Positions 17,371 through 27,972 of a stretch of 64,000 nucleotides of DNA are shown one piece after another. The translations under genes and the position numbers were made by a program. The notes under the pieces were generated by a model, which had not been told where the DNA came from, did not search any database, and worked only from the letters and a program-made list of their open reading frames with translations. Origin of the DNA: Methylotenera sp. (GTDB taxonomy: Bacteria > Pseudomonadota > Gammaproteobacteria > Burkholderiales > Methylophilaceae). The DNA is taken from assembly GCA_014378845.1 (NCBI GenBank), contig JACMNB010000019.1, forward strand, positions 1 to 64,000, given 5' to 3'. The stretch's first letter is position 1, and every line of letters begins with the position of its first letter.

Positions 17371-19185
17371 ATGCAACACCTTAAAACAGAATCCAGTTCA
17401 ATCGTACAAAAACGCAAAAGCCAAGACTTTAAAGTTATAAAAAATTTACTGCCTTATTTAATGGTTTATAAGGCACGCATTATTTTTACTTTACTGTGCT
17501 TAGTTGTTGCCAAAGCAGCCAACTTGGGCGTGCCCATCATGCTTAAAAAGATTGTGGATGCGATGAGCGTCACCACTATTTCTCAAGCATTGCTTGTGGT
17601 GCCGGTTAGCTTAATTGTGGGTTACGGATTATTGCGGTTATCCGCCTCTCTGTTGGCAGAAATGCGTGAATTGATTTTTTCTAAAGTGACTGAAAATGCG
17701 GTAAGGCAAGTGGGTTTGCAAGTGTTTAACCACCTACATGCATTATCGTTACGCTTTCATTTATCGCGTCAAACCGGTGGCATGACACGCGATATTGAGC
17801 GCGGAACACGTGGTATTCAATCGCTCATTTCTTATTCTTTGTACAGCATTATCCCCACGCTCATCGAGCTTGCCATGGTGCTTGGCTACTTTTTTTATGC
17901 ATATGATATTTGGTTTGTGGTGGTGACTTTCATTGCTGTTTTTTGTTATGTGGTGTTTACCGTGGTGATAACCGAGTGGCGCACGCATTTTAGGCGCGAA
18001 ATGAATAACCTTGATTCTAAAGCGAACCAAAACGCCGTTGATTCATTGATTAATTTTGAAACAGTGAAGTATTTTGGCAATGAACAGTATGAATCTGCGC
18101 GTTATGATGTCAATTTAAAACAGTATGCGCAAGCTGCCACCAAATCGCAAAAATCATTAGCATTTTTAAACTTTGGTCAGCAAACTATTATCGTGACTGG
18201 TTTAGTGTTTATTTTAGGTTTGGCTAGTCAAGGTGTGGCAAGCGGGAAAATGACCATTGGTGATTTGGTATTAGTGAATGTGCTAATGATACAGCTTTAT
18301 ATTCCACTTAATTTTTTAGGTGTGCTTTATCGTGAGATGAAGCAATCTTTGACAGATATTGACCGCATGTTTCATTTGCTTGAAACAGATCAAGAGGTTG
18401 CAGATGAACCAGATGCCCAAGCGTTGCAGATTCACTCACCCAAGTTAGGGTCACATGTAAGATTTAAAGAGGTGTGTTTTTATTATGAGCAAAACCGCAA
18501 CATATTAAAACAAGTGTCATTTGAAATATTGCCTGGCCAAACGACAGCCGTTGTGGGTCATAGCGGCGCAGGCAAAAGTACCTTATCGCGACTTTTATTT
18601 CGATTTTATGACGTCCAATCAGGTGCTATTTGTATAGATGGTCAAAATATTAAAACAGTTAAACAAGCAAGCCTTAGACAAGCCATTGGCATTGTGCCGC
18701 AAGATACCGTGCTGTTTAACGATACCATTGGTTTTAATATTGCCTACGGTAAACCTGGTGCCAGTCAGGCAGAGATAGAGTCAGCTGCGCAATCGGCACA
18801 AATACACGATTTTATTATGCGCTTACCGAATGGCTATAACACGGGCGTTGGCGAGAGAGGTTTGAAACTCTCTGGTGGCGAAAAACAACGAGTAGCAATT
18901 GCCAGAACACTACTAAAAAACCCAGCATTACTGGTGTTTGACGAAGCCACTTCTGCGTTAGATTCTGAAACGGAACGTGATATTCAAAAAGAATTAAATG
19001 CGCTTGCCAAAAACCACACCACGTTAATTATCGCGCATCGCCTTTCTACCATTACTCATGCCCATCAAATCTTGGTCTTGTCAGATGGAGAAATTATCGA
19101 GCGGGGTACGCATGATTCACTATTGGTGCTTGATCAACGCTATGCGCAGATGTGGCGTGTGCAGCAATCTGAAAAACTATCATAA
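17371..19185 (+). CDS. Atm1/HMT1-type ABC exporter
   Basis: A half-size ABC exporter, 604 residues, with six membrane spans (about 35-330) and one nucleotide-binding domain. Walker A is GHSGAGKST near residue 395, the signature is LSGGEKQRVAIARTLL, and Walker B is LLVFDEATSALD. The segments GTRGIQSLISYSL and LINFETVKYFGNE are typical of the Atm1 subgroup. These proteins export glutathione-linked persulfides or metal conjugates. Its place after the ovothiol genes, on the same strand, suggests thiol or metal homeostasis. Whether it carries ovothiol derivatives is speculation. Confidence 0.88.
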   Translation: MQHLKTESSSIVQKRKSQDFKVIKNLLPYLMVYKARIIFTLLCLVVAKAANLGVPIMLKKIVDAMSVTTISQALLVVPVSLIVGYGLLRLSASLLAEMRELIFSKVTENAVRQVGLQVFNHLHALSLRFHLSRQTGGMTRDIERGTRGIQSLISYSLYSIIPTLIELAMVLGYFFYAYDIWFVVVTFIAVFCYVVFTVVITEWRTHFRREMNNLDSKANQNAVDSLINFETVKYFGNEQYESARYDVNLKQYAQAATKSQKSLAFLNFGQQTIIVTGLVFILGLASQGVASGKMTIGDLVLVNVLMIQLYIPLNFLGVLYREMKQSLTDIDRMFHLLETDQEVADEPDAQALQIHSPKLGSHVRFKEVCFYYEQNRNILKQVSFEILPGQTTAVVGHSGAGKSTLSRLLFRFYDVQSGAICIDGQNIKTVKQASLRQAIGIVPQDTVLFNDTIGFNIAYGKPGASQAEIESAAQSAQIHDFIMRLPNGYNTGVGERGLKLSGGEKQRVAIARTLLKNPALLVFDEATSALDSETERDIQKELNALAKNHTTLIIAHRLSTITHAHQILVLSDGEIIERGTHDSLLVLDQRYAQMWRVQQSEKLS

Positions 19186-19224
19186 GGATCACGTATTACC
19201 ATGCTAATTGTGAAAAAACTGACA

Positions 19225-19668
19225 TTAAGTGACACGTTTTAATGAAAGTGCATTCACGCAATAACGAAGCTTGCTAGGGGCTGGACCATCTGGGAACACA
19301 TGACCTAAATGCGCATCACAGGTATTGCAGGTGATTTCTACACGCATATGACTTAAGCTATCATCACTAAAGTAGGCAACGTTATTTTGTTTGACTGGTT
19401 GTGTGAATGAAGGCCAGCCTGTGCCAGAATCAAACTTTTCTGTCGCATCAAACAACAAGGTATCGCAACATGCGCATGCGTAAATACCTGGTTCAAAGTG
19501 TGAACACATTGGCGAACTAAAAGGGCGTTCAGTTCCCGCGTTGCGCGTCACCTCATACACGTCATTTGGCAATAACTTGCGCCATTGTTCTTCAGTGTTA
19601 ACAACGCGTTGATCAGCAGGCGGGTTGTTATGTGAGACGAATTTTTCAATATCTTTCCATGTTAGCAT
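19225..19668 (-). CDS. msrB: Peptide-methionine (R)-S-oxide reductase
   Basis: MsrB reduces methionine-R-sulfoxide in proteins. Zinc-binding Cys pairs are in YACACCDTLLF and CNTCDAHLGH. The substrate segment FDSGTGWPSF is intact. The catalytic Cys lies in RYCVNALSL near the end. At 147 residues it is a normal single-domain cytosolic MsrB. It is convergent with the ABC exporter, and its job fits the antioxidant theme of the ovothiol genes. Confidence 0.95.
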   Translation of the reverse strand: MLTWKDIEKFVSHNNPPADQRVVNTEEQWRKLLPNDVYEVTRNAGTERPFSSPMCSHFEPGIYACACCDTLLFDATEKFDSGTGWPSFTQPVKQNNVAYFSDDSLSHMRVEITCNTCDAHLGHVFPDGPAPSKLRYCVNALSLKRVT

Positions 19669-19952
19669 TAAGTTATCCGATGGGTTGTAATTGTTAGCAT
19701 TTGATGTGATGTAGCTTTTTAAAACTAGTTCTGTTATTGACCACTTAAATTATAAAATATTTTTTATAACAGACATTTTACATTATTAAACTAAATTAAA
19801 TATTCTGCGCATCATCATATTGTTAAGTGATTTTTAACCATACGGATTTAAATTAAGCGGATCTTTTAAGCGTTTCTGACATTTGAACTTCATTGATAAA
19901 TTGGGGCCTCAAAGATTGATTTTTATTACAAACATATAATTAAAAGGATTAC

Positions 19953-21047
19953 ATGATGAGTATTAATCGACTCAATCAAGCTGATCGTATGCGAGGCGCG
20001 CTATGGGGTATGTTTATTGGTGATGCATTGGCAATGCCAGTGCACTGGTACTACAACATTGCAACGTTATGGCAAGATTTCGGTAATATTCACGATTACC
20101 AAGCACCTAAGGCGCATCATCCAAATTCGATAATGGCTTTGGCTAACACAGGCAAAGCGGGGCGAGGTACTCAAGAAGGCGAAATTGTTGGCAACGTAAT
20201 TTTGAAAGGGAAAAAGCATCACTGGGGTCAGCCTAACCGTCATTATCACCAAGCAATGCAAGCGGGTGACAATACCCTAAATTTATTGTGTGCTCGTGTG
20301 TTGTTGCACTCGCTTAATACTGTAGGTCACTACGATTCAGCAGATTTTTTAAGCGAATACATTCGCTTTATGACTGAGCCCGATAGACACAACGACACTT
20401 ACGCAGAATCTTATCACCGAGATTTTTTTGCAAATTATGCACAAGGTATACCTCCAGAAAATTGTGCAGGTGCTGAAGGTCATGACACAGCTTCCATAGG
20501 TGGTTTAGTAAGTATACCTTTAGTCATTTTAGCCAGCATACGTGATGGCAACTTGTCTATTATTAATGTAGCTACGCTAACGCAACAACGCCTAACGCAC
20601 CGTTCTGCCTTGCTTGAACGTCATACGCTTGAATTAAATAAGCTAATGTTTCATATTTTTAATGATATTAATCCAGATATTGAACAGCTCGCCTGTGCAG
20701 CAGCAAATCAGCTTGGCTTTCCCGCTGATAAGGTTATTGAAAGTGTTCGCCGTAATCAAAGCTCAGATCACGAGGTTATTGGCGGTCTACTTAGCCCAGC
20801 GTGCTATATTGACCAATCTTTTCCTTCCACACTTTATCTAGCAGCGCGCTACCACAATAATTTTGAAGCTGGACTAATCGCCAATACCAATGTTGGTGGC
20901 GACAACTGCCATCGCGGCGCCGTGCTAGGTGCAATTCTTGGCGCTAGTTTGGGTGTTGCCGCCATTCCAAAGCGCTGGATTAATGGATTATCAGCACACG
21001 TTGAATTAAATGATGAAATTGAGAAGTTTATTGCACATTTCGCATAA
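19953..21047 (+). CDS. ADP-ribosylglycohydrolase family protein (DraG-like)
   Basis: A 364-residue member of the ADP-ribosylglycohydrolase family, which removes ADP-ribose from proteins or nucleic acids. The metal-binding features are visible: GMFIGDALAMPVHWYYN at the N-terminus, GHDTASIGGL in the middle and NTNVGGDNCHRGAVLGAILG near the C-terminus. AAAAGGA about eight bases ahead supports the ATG at 19953 (or 19956). No partner ADP-ribosyltransferase is seen in the window, so DraG-like regulation of nitrogenase is unlikely. The substrate is unknown. Confidence 0.88.
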   Translation: MMSINRLNQADRMRGALWGMFIGDALAMPVHWYYNIATLWQDFGNIHDYQAPKAHHPNSIMALANTGKAGRGTQEGEIVGNVILKGKKHHWGQPNRHYHQAMQAGDNTLNLLCARVLLHSLNTVGHYDSADFLSEYIRFMTEPDRHNDTYAESYHRDFFANYAQGIPPENCAGAEGHDTASIGGLVSIPLVILASIRDGNLSIINVATLTQQRLTHRSALLERHTLELNKLMFHIFNDINPDIEQLACAAANQLGFPADKVIESVRRNQSSDHEVIGGLLSPACYIDQSFPSTLYLAARYHNNFEAGLIANTNVGGDNCHRGAVLGAILGASLGVAAIPKRWINGLSAHVELNDEIEKFIAHFA

Positions 21048-21420
21048 CAAAAAAATGTACTTCAATTGTTTATTTTATCTGATGTGCCTATGGCTTTTAA
21101 ATGAATTAAAGATGAGCGCGCATGTCATGAATTTTGTGTAAACGTTTACTTTATCGATCCTTGAATGCCGCAAAGAGTCGATTAGAGAAGCCTGATGTAT
21201 TTTATTGAGTAATTCATAGATGACCGCATTTAGTTGCCGTTGAAAAATGGAGCTGCCTGCCAACAGCACCAGTAGAATCAAAAATTTGTAGGGCTGCAGT
21301 GGTTCCTGCTGAGAAGTTTGGCTGCATTAAACTGGGATACTAGCCAGTGACTGCAATTAAATACACACTCCAAAGATATTAAGCGCAAACTATTGATCCC
21401 TATTTTTTTAGGAGATCATC
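21048..21420. other. Gene-free stretch before the integrase remnant
   Basis: No convincing gene in about 370 bases; a 68-codon minus-strand frame here has no family features or ribosome-binding site. AGGAGA at 21410-21416 is the ribosome-binding site for the broken integrase that follows. Confidence 0.55.
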
Positions 21421-21783
21421 ATGGAAAATACTTCTGTTGTACATCAACATGAACCCTGGAATAAAGGCAAACTCATTGGTCAAAAAACGCCACTCAAGCT
21501 AAAAGAGATCTAGGCAATACGCGTGCGATTGGAGTTGTCACATCGCATACGTGACCTTGCTCTTTTTAATTTTGCGATTGATAGCAAGTTGCGGGCTTGT
21601 GATTTGGTTAAACTAAAAGTACGCGACATATCACATGGTGACCCCATCGCACCAAGAGCCATTGTCATGCAACAAAGGACTGGACGCCCAGTGCAATTTG
21701 AAATTATCGAGCAAACACGCAAATCAGTTGCAGAATGGCTGGCGTTAGCTAAACTTAAATCTGAATATACGGCTGCGCAGTAA
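21421..21783 (+). pseudogene. Tyrosine integrase, N-terminal half with in-frame amber stop
   Basis: From the ATG at 21421 the frame reads MENTSVVHQHEPWNKG and KLIGQKTPLKLKEI, then hits TAG at 21511-21513 where the family has Trp, and continues in the same frame as AIRVRLELSHRIRDLALFN and FAIDSKLRACDLVKLKVRD. This is a small phage-integrase family of roughly 200 residues. The copy ends early (...SEYTAAQ) and lacks the catalytic R-H-R-Y half, so it is dead twice over. It lies about 270 bases from the right repeat copy, as expected for an integrated-element edge. Confidence 0.87.
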
Positions 21784-22050
21784 TCCAGAGTTTCGCCCGC
21801 TAGGTCGCTTCGCGCCCGTCGCAGTCAACTCAGGGCGATGCCCCGAGACCCAAAGTTGAAAACACAGAATGAATCAAACTTTTATTTAGAGCCTTTTACA
21901 ACTTATCGCAAGCGATAAAGCAATTGAATGCTATCTAAGTATTTTGAAGTGAATAGATGATAATGAATAGTTGATGAAAATACTGTGTTTTTATGGGGGT
22001 AACTTTGGGGGCATGTTTATTTTTTATTACTTGGAATTCTACTAGCTATC
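21784..22050. other. Non-coding remnant between integrase fragment and repeat
   Basis: The first ~70 bases are visibly more GC-rich than the flanks (CGCTAGGTCGCTTCGCGCCC-like) and may be foreign. At 21993-22014 two G5 tracts recur as GGGGGTAACTTTGGGGGCAT; such G5 repeats are often seen near P4-type integrase genes. I find no intact gene. Confidence 0.45.
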
Positions 22051-22122
22051 AGGCTTGTAGCGATTTGTTCGATAGACGCACGCTCCAATATGTAAAAGGC
22101 TTCCAGCGATGGGAGCCTTTTA
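22051..22122 (+). repeat. Right copy of the ~72-bp repeat with strong hairpin
   Basis: This matches 329-402, starting AGGCTTGTAGCGATTTG. It ends in a near-perfect hairpin, AAAAGGCT-t-CC-AGCGAT-GG-g-AGCCTTTT, which would act as a terminator in both directions. The hairpin arms differ from the left copy but still pair, which points to a conserved RNA structure. From 22123 to 22406 I see no gene, only the upstream region of the exonuclease. Confidence 0.7.
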
Positions 22123-22406
22123 CATATTTGCCCTTGATTTGTTTTGATTTAATTTACTTTCCAAGTCATTCGTGACAAATTGAAATTTAAGCAATAACCA
22201 ACTCTTGAGGCATTTGTCTTAAAATATTGGCCGCATGATGGGTGTGCTGATTACAAAGTCTGCGTTATCACCTCAATCGCGATCAATCTTTTTTTGCCTA
22301 ACGCACAAGGTGCGAAGGCAATTATTTTAATTCAACTTTATTAATTTAAATGTGAATCAATGTGATTTTCGTCTATCAAAAAGTGTATTAAATTCAAGAG
22401 TTGATA

Positions 22407-23480
22407 ATGGAACTAATTGTGGCTCGACCAGAAGGTTTGTATTGTCCGCCAGGCGATTTTTACATTGACCCTTGGCGCCAAGTAGAGCGCGCCGTGATAA
22501 CGCATGGGCATGGCGATCACGCTCGAACGGGGCATGCGCATTATCTTGCAGCGGCGCCAAGTGAGGGCATTTTGCGCAAACGGCTAGGCGCAAACATCGA
22601 TTTACTCTCTTTAGAATATGGACAAAAAATCAATCATCACGGCGTCACTTTAAGCTTGCATCCTGCAGGGCACGTGTTGGGTTCGGCGCAAGTACGTTTG
22701 GAATATAAAGGTGAAGTGTGGGTCGCATCGGGTGATTATAAAGTTGAGGATGATGGCACCTGCGCGCCATTTGAGAGCGTGCCTTGCCATACTTTTATCA
22801 CTGAATCAACGTTTGGCTTACCGATTTATCAATGGCAACCGCAGAATGAAATTTTTGCTGATATTAATCAATGGTGGCAAAGTAATGCGGATAATAATAG
22901 AGCTAGCGTATTGTTTTGTTATGCCTTTGGCAAAGCGCAGCGCTTACTTTCTGGGCTTAACCCCGATATTGGCCCGATCATCGTGCATGGCGCAGTCGAG
23001 CCTTTAAATCGCGTGTACCGCGAGGCTGGCGTTAATTTGCCGCATACGCAATATGTGAGTGATATACAAGATATGGCGCAAATCCGCAAAAGTATTGTGT
23101 TAGCGCCGCCATCCACGCAAGGCACCAGCTGGATGAAGCGTTTTGGCGATTATTCCGACGCTTTTGCCAGTGGCTGGATGCAATTGCGCGGCGCACGTAG
23201 GCGCCGTGGTGTAGACCGAGGATTTGTTATGTCCGATCATGCAGATTGGCCTGGTTTGCAGACCGCGATTATGGCAACCGGAGCCGAGCGTGTGTTTGTG
23301 ACGCATGGCCAAGTACATACCATGGTGCGCTGGCTAAATGAACAAGGCTTAGACGCGCAAGGATTTAATACCGAATATGGTGAGGAAGCCGCCGAGGCAG
23401 AAGCCAATTTGCCATCTCAGACTGAGCCTAGTATAGAAGCAAAGAGTACCGATATGAATAGCTTAAAGGCTTTTGATTGA
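22407..23480 (+). CDS. Ligase-associated DNA damage response exonuclease
   Basis: A metallo-beta-lactamase/beta-CASP nuclease of the ligase-associated set, about 357 residues. HGHGDH at residues 33-38 is the HxHxDH metal motif; further metal residues are in HPAGHVLGSAQ, VASGDYK and MSDHADW. It processes DNA ends together with the ligase, helicase and PdeM encoded next. The ATG at 22407 is preferred to the TTG at 22401 because AAGAG stands six bases ahead of it. It overlaps the ligase gene by four bases. Confidence 0.9.
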   Translation: MELIVARPEGLYCPPGDFYIDPWRQVERAVITHGHGDHARTGHAHYLAAAPSEGILRKRLGANIDLLSLEYGQKINHHGVTLSLHPAGHVLGSAQVRLEYKGEVWVASGDYKVEDDGTCAPFESVPCHTFITESTFGLPIYQWQPQNEIFADINQWWQSNADNNRASVLFCYAFGKAQRLLSGLNPDIGPIIVHGAVEPLNRVYREAGVNLPHTQYVSDIQDMAQIRKSIVLAPPSTQGTSWMKRFGDYSDAFASGWMQLRGARRRRGVDRGFVMSDHADWPGLQTAIMATGAERVFVTHGQVHTMVRWLNEQGLDAQGFNTEYGEEAAEAEANLPSQTEPSIEAKSTDMNSLKAFD

Positions 23481-25222
23481 AAGCATTTGCTAATCTTTAC
23501 GCAAGGCTAGATGCCACCAGAAGCAGCAATGCAAAGCTAGCTGCAATGCAAGATTACTTGTTAGCCACCGCGCCAGAAGATGCGGCTTGGGCTGTTTATT
23601 TTCTTTCAGGCGGCCGCCCGCGCCAATTAGTGCCAAGCAAATTACTACGAGAACTCACATTAACTGTATCTAATCTACCGCAATGGCTATTTGAAGAAAG
23701 CTATCAAGCGGTGGGAGACTTAGCAGAAACCATGATGTTGTTACTGCCTAAATCGCCGCATACGCCTGATGAAAGCTTAACAGTATGGGTAGAAAAACAA
23801 TTATTGCCTTTGCGCGGCCTGCCGGCTGAAGTATTGATGGCGCAGTTGTTGCCGCTTTTGAATCAGCTAGATCAGCAAAGCCAGTTAGTTGGTATTAAAT
23901 TGATTACCGGTAGTTTTAGAGTTGGCGTCTCACGCTTATTGGTAACGCGTGCATTAGGCCTTGTGTCGGGCATTGATGCAAAACAAATCGCGCAGCGCTT
24001 GGTGGGTTACACCGATATTTCTGCTCGTCCAACGGCTGCCGATTACCTAAAATTAATTGCGCCCATTAATGAAGAATTGGGCGAGCGTAACGACGGGCAG
24101 CCGTATCCATTTTTTTTAGCGCACCCTTTACAAGCGGCTACCGATGCATTTGATGGGCTGATTGGCAGTTCAGACAATTGGCTGGTGGAGTGGAAATGGG
24201 ATGGCATTCGCTCTCAGTTAGTAAAGCGTAATGGGCAGCTGTGGGTATGGTCGCGGGGTGAGGAATTAATCACCGACCGTTTTCCAGAGCTAAACGTGTT
24301 GGCAGATTATTTGCCAGACGGCACAGTCATTGATGGCGAAATAGTGGTTTGGCAGCATCAATACATGGAAGCTGCCACATCATTGAGTGAAACCGACAGT
24401 CAAGCCATTGCAGTTGGAGTACAGCCTTTTGCATTGTTGCAGCAACGCATTGGGCGCAAAACGTTAACAGCCAAAATTTTGCATGATATTCCAGTGGTGA
24501 TTTTGGCTTACGATTTATTGGAATGGCACGGGCAAGATTCCCGCGAACAGCGGCAAAGCGTACGACGTGCGCAGTTAGAAAAAGTTGTAGCGCAGTGTAA
24601 TCAGCCGCAATTGCAATTATCTACTTTGTTAACAGGCGTAAACTGGCAAGACCTAAACCTGCAACGTGCAGCGTCGCGTAGCTTAGGTGTTGAAGGCATG
24701 ATGTTAAAACGTAAAGATGCGCAATATGGCGTTGGCCGCACCAAAGATGTGGGCGTGTGGTGGAAGTGGAAGATTGATCCTTACAGTGTAGATGCAGTAT
24801 TAATCTATGCCCAAACAGGCCATGGTAGGCGGGCAGGTCTTTACACCGATTATACGTTTGCGGTGTGGGATGCAGCCGACAATGAAGCAGAGCGCAAACT
24901 AGTGCCTTTTGCCAAAGCCTATTCTGGTTTAACCGATGTGGAAATGCGCGAGGTGGACGCGGTTATCCGCAAAACCACCGTAGAAAAATTTGGCCCGGTG
25001 CGTAGCGTGACGCCAACGCTAGTATTTGAGTTGGGTTTTGAAGGCATTGCGCTCAGTTCGCGTCACAAAAGCGGCATTGCAGTGCGTTTTCCTCGCATGT
25101 TACGCTGGCGTAAAGATAAGCCAATAAGTGAGGCTGACACCCTTGAAACATTAAAGGATTTGCTGCCGCAGACTTCGCGCGGGGCAAAAAATGGTGATGC
25201 AAAAGTGGGTGGTTCGCAATGA
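23477..25222 (+). CDS. ATP-dependent DNA ligase (ligase-associated cluster)
   Basis: A 581-residue ATP-dependent ligase. The N-terminal ~200 residues are an alpha-helical DNA-binding domain. The adenylation motif is EWKWDGIR with the nucleophile Lys240; later motifs are [17 protein letters not shown] and the OB-fold segment WWKWKIDP. This is the ligase of the four-gene ligase-associated damage response, distinct from the end-joining LigD encoded further on. The start is a TTG overlapping the exonuclease stop (TTGA). Overlaps on both sides imply coupled expression. Confidence 0.92.
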   Translation: MKAFANLYARLDATRSSNAKLAAMQDYLLATAPEDAAWAVYFLSGGRPRQLVPSKLLRELTLTVSNLPQWLFEESYQAVGDLAETMMLLLPKSPHTPDESLTVWVEKQLLPLRGLPAEVLMAQLLPLLNQLDQQSQLVGIKLITGSFRVGVSRLLVTRALGLVSGIDAKQIAQRLVGYTDISARPTAADYLKLIAPINEELGERNDGQPYPFFLAHPLQAATDAFDGLIGSSDNWLVEWKWDGIRSQLVKRNGQLWVWSRGEELITDRFPELNVLADYLPDGTVIDGEIVVWQHQYMEAATSLSETDSQAIAVGVQPFALLQQRIGRKTLTAKILHDIPVVILAYDLLEWHGQDSREQRQSVRRAQLEKVVAQCNQPQLQLSTLLTGVNWQDLNLQRAASRSLGVEGMMLKRKDAQYGVGRTKDVGVWWKWKIDPYSVDAVLIYAQTGHGRRAGLYTDYTFAVWDAADNEAERKLVPFAKAYSGLTDVEMREVDAVIRKTTVEKFGPVRSVTPTLVFELGFEGIALSSRHKSGIAVRFPRMLRWRKDKPISEADTLETLKDLLPQTSRGAKNGDAKVGGSQ

Positions 25223-27945
25223 CAGAACACAATATAGCGGTGAGGGCACTCACTCAAGCCAAAAATAAAAGCAGTGATCAAGCAAAATCCAATAAATCCA
25301 ATAAATCTGAAAAATTCTCGCTAAGTCATTCTTGGTTTTTGGCGCATGGCTGGCAGCCGTTTGCATTTCAGCAGCAAGTTTGGCAAGCAGTCGCGCAAGG
25401 TAAATCGGGCATGTTGCATGCCACCACTGGGGCTGGTAAAACCTACGCGGTTTGGCTCGCGGCGATAGAACGCTTCGCGCTAAAAAAACCAAGCGCAACC
25501 AGTAAAGTAATTAACGAGAAGCCGCTTATCAAACGCAAACCAGTGACTCAGCCGCTGACTATTTTGTGGATTACCCCAATGCGCGCACTTGCCGCAGATA
25601 CCGAGCGCGCATTAGTAACGCCAATTAACGAATTAAATTTGGATTGGAGTATAGGCCTGCGCACGGGCGACACCAGTAGTTCGGAACGAGCGCGTCAATC
25701 TAAACGGCTGTCCACCGCGCTGATTACAACGCCAGAAAGTTTGACGCTTTTACTTACGCGGCCTGACGCGGCAGTAATGTTTGCCAGTTTAAAAATGGTG
25801 GTGGTGGATGAATGGCATGAATTGATTGGCAACAAGCGCGGCGTGCAATTGCAATTGGCCTTGGCGCGATTGCGCCGCTGGCAACCAGCGCTGATTACTT
25901 GGGGATTATCCGCAACGCTGGGCAACTTGCAGCATGCCATGAACGTGCTGATTCCCGCCGCTATTAATCCCATACTGGTGCAAGGAAAAATAGCAAAAGA
26001 TTTGCTGATTGATACTTTATTGCCACCCGGAATTGAGCGCTTTCCGTGGGCTGGCCATCTTGGGCTGCGCATGTTGCCGCAAGTGGTAGAGCAAATTGAA
26101 TCCAGCGCAAGCAGTCTTATTTTTACCAACACCCGCTCGCAGTGCGAGATATGGTACCAAGCTTTATTAGAAGCGCGGCCTGATTGGGCGGGCCTAATCG
26201 CTTTGCATCACGGCTCGTTAGATAGACACGTGCGCGAGTGGGTAGAATTAGGCTTAAAAGAAGGTCGGCTTAAAGCGGTAGTTTGCACATCTAGCCTAGA
26301 TTTAGGCGTAGACTTTTTGCCTGTCGAGCGTGTATTGCAAATTGGATCGCCCAAAGGCGTGGCGCGCTTAATGCAGCGCGCTGGCCGCTCTGGCCATGCG
26401 CCAGGCCGTGCTTCGCGCTTAACCATGGTGCCCACGCATAGTTTGGAACTCATTGAATCGATTGCCGCGCAAGATGCGATTGCCGCCCGAAGTATCGAGC
26501 CGCGTGAATCGCCGCAAAAGCCATTGGATGTGTTAGTACAACATTTGGTGACGATTGCGCTGGGCGGCGGTTTTATTGCACAAGAGCTGCTGGCTGAAGT
26601 GCGTAGTACTTATGCCTATCGCAACTTAAAAGATGAGGAATGGCGTTGGGCGCTGGCTTTTGTGCAACATGGCGGCGAACCATTGACTGCCTACCCTGAT
26701 TATCGCCGCGCTATTCCAGATGAAAATGGCGTTTGGCACGTGCCAGATGCGTTATTAGCCAGGCGCCATCGCATGAGTATTGGCACGATTGTGAGCGATT
26801 CTAGTATGGCGGTAAAGTTTTGGAGTAAAGGCGCCAGCGGCAGAAGTTTAGGCACAGTAGAAGAAAATTTTATATCTAGGCTAAATCCTGGTGACCATTT
26901 TTTATTTGGCGGACGATTGCTTGAATTAGTGCGCGTATATGAAATGACCGCATTTGTAAGCAAAGCGACTGGAAAAAAAGCGGCGGTGCCGCGCTGGAAC
27001 GGCGGCCGATTACCTCTTTCGACAGAATTATCCAGCGCGATTGTGGCTCGCATGGACGCCGCCGCGCACGGCAATTTTAGCGGCCCTGAAATGCAGATGG
27101 TCAAACCATTGTTACAAGTGCAAAGTAATTGGTCTGCCTTGCCTACCAACACCACTTTACTGGCAGAATCGCTACACTCCCGTGAAGGTTGGCATTTGTT
27201 TTTGTACCCATATGCTGGGCGAAATGTGCACGTTGGGTTGGCAAGTTTACTGGCTTGGCGCATTGGCAAGCACCAACCCAATACCTTCTCAATCGCGGTA
27301 AACGATTATGGCTTAGAGCTACTTTCTGCAACTGCTGTCGATTGGCAGGCCAGCTTAAATAACGCCATTTTTAGCACAGATAATTTATTAGAAGATGTGA
27401 TTGGTAGCCTAAATGCTGGCGAGCTTGCACAGCGCCGCTTTAGAGAGATTGCGCGTATTTCGGGGCTTATATTTGCAGGATTCCCTGGCGCTAATAAAAG
27501 CACAAAACAGGTACAGGCGTCTTCCAGCCTGTATTTTGAGGTGTTTCGTAAATACGATCCTCAAAATTTATTGTTAACCCAAGCCCAAAATGAAGTGCTA
27601 CAACAAGAGCTGGAAATAGCGCGGCTAACCGATACATTGCACCATTTGCAACAAAAAAAATTGCAATTAATGCCTATTAAAAGGCCCACCCCATTTGCTT
27701 TTCCATTATTGGTAGAGCGCTTTCGCGAAAGCAGCAGTTCAGAAAAGTTAGCGGACCGTATTGCGCGCATGGTGGCAGATTTGGAAAAAGCCGCAGGTGC
27801 AGGTGTTTTTTCGCCGCAAGAAACAGTGCAGCAGCAAACACAGTTTAATGCACCACAACTGCCAAATAAAAAGCGTGAACGTGTACGCAAAGTAGGATTG
27901 CCGCGCACTACAATTGTCTCACCAAAACGGCGCCTTGGTTTTTAG
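25219..27945 (+). CDS. Ligase-associated DEXH-box DNA helicase (Lhr-Core type)
   Basis: A 908-residue superfamily-2 helicase of the Lhr-Core family. Walker A is TTGAGKT with Lys74, motif II is DEWH from residue 197, motif III is LSATLGN, and motif VI is [13 protein letters not shown]. The C-terminal half carries the Lhr winged-helix and beta-barrel regions. It is ATGA-coupled to the ligase. The length is as expected for the cluster version, which lacks the long C-terminal extension of full Lhr. It probably unwinds or remodels damaged DNA ends for the partner enzymes. Confidence 0.92.
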   Translation: MTEHNIAVRALTQAKNKSSDQAKSNKSNKSEKFSLSHSWFLAHGWQPFAFQQQVWQAVAQGKSGMLHATTGAGKTYAVWLAAIERFALKKPSATSKVINEKPLIKRKPVTQPLTILWITPMRALAADTERALVTPINELNLDWSIGLRTGDTSSSERARQSKRLSTALITTPESLTLLLTRPDAAVMFASLKMVVVDEWHELIGNKRGVQLQLALARLRRWQPALITWGLSATLGNLQHAMNVLIPAAINPILVQGKIAKDLLIDTLLPPGIERFPWAGHLGLRMLPQVVEQIESSASSLIFTNTRSQCEIWYQALLEARPDWAGLIALHHGSLDRHVREWVELGLKEGRLKAVVCTSSLDLGVDFLPVERVLQIGSPKGVARLMQRAGRSGHAPGRASRLTMVPTHSLELIESIAAQDAIAARSIEPRESPQKPLDVLVQHLVTIALGGGFIAQELLAEVRSTYAYRNLKDEEWRWALAFVQHGGEPLTAYPDYRRAIPDENGVWHVPDALLARRHRMSIGTIVSDSSMAVKFWSKGASGRSLGTVEENFISRLNPGDHFLFGGRLLELVRVYEMTAFVSKATGKKAAVPRWNGGRLPLSTELSSAIVARMDAAAHGNFSGPEMQMVKPLLQVQSNWSALPTNTTLLAESLHSREGWHLFLYPYAGRNVHVGLASLLAWRIGKHQPNTFSIAVNDYGLELLSATAVDWQASLNNAIFSTDNLLEDVIGSLNAGELAQRRFREIARISGLIFAGFPGANKSTKQVQASSSLYFEVFRKYDPQNLLLTQAQNEVLQQELEIARLTDTLHHLQQKKLQLMPIKRPTPFAFPLLVERFRESSSSEKLADRIARMVADLEKAAGAGVFSPQETVQQQTQFNAPQLPNKKRERVRKVGLPRTTIVSPKRRLGF

Positions 27946-27972
27946 TTGGTATGTAGCATCAAAGTCAAATTA

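Noticed and set aside
21075-21281. 68-residue minus-strand frame
   Set aside because: No family features, no ribosome-binding site, and it lies in degraded DNA near the integrase remnant.
21993-22175. 60-residue frame across the right repeat
   Set aside because: It reads through the hairpin and repeat; the two repeat copies differ in length, so the frame is not conserved between them.
26700-27281. 193-residue minus-strand frame inside the helicase gene
   Set aside because: It is antisense to a well-supported helicase and has no recognisable protein features.
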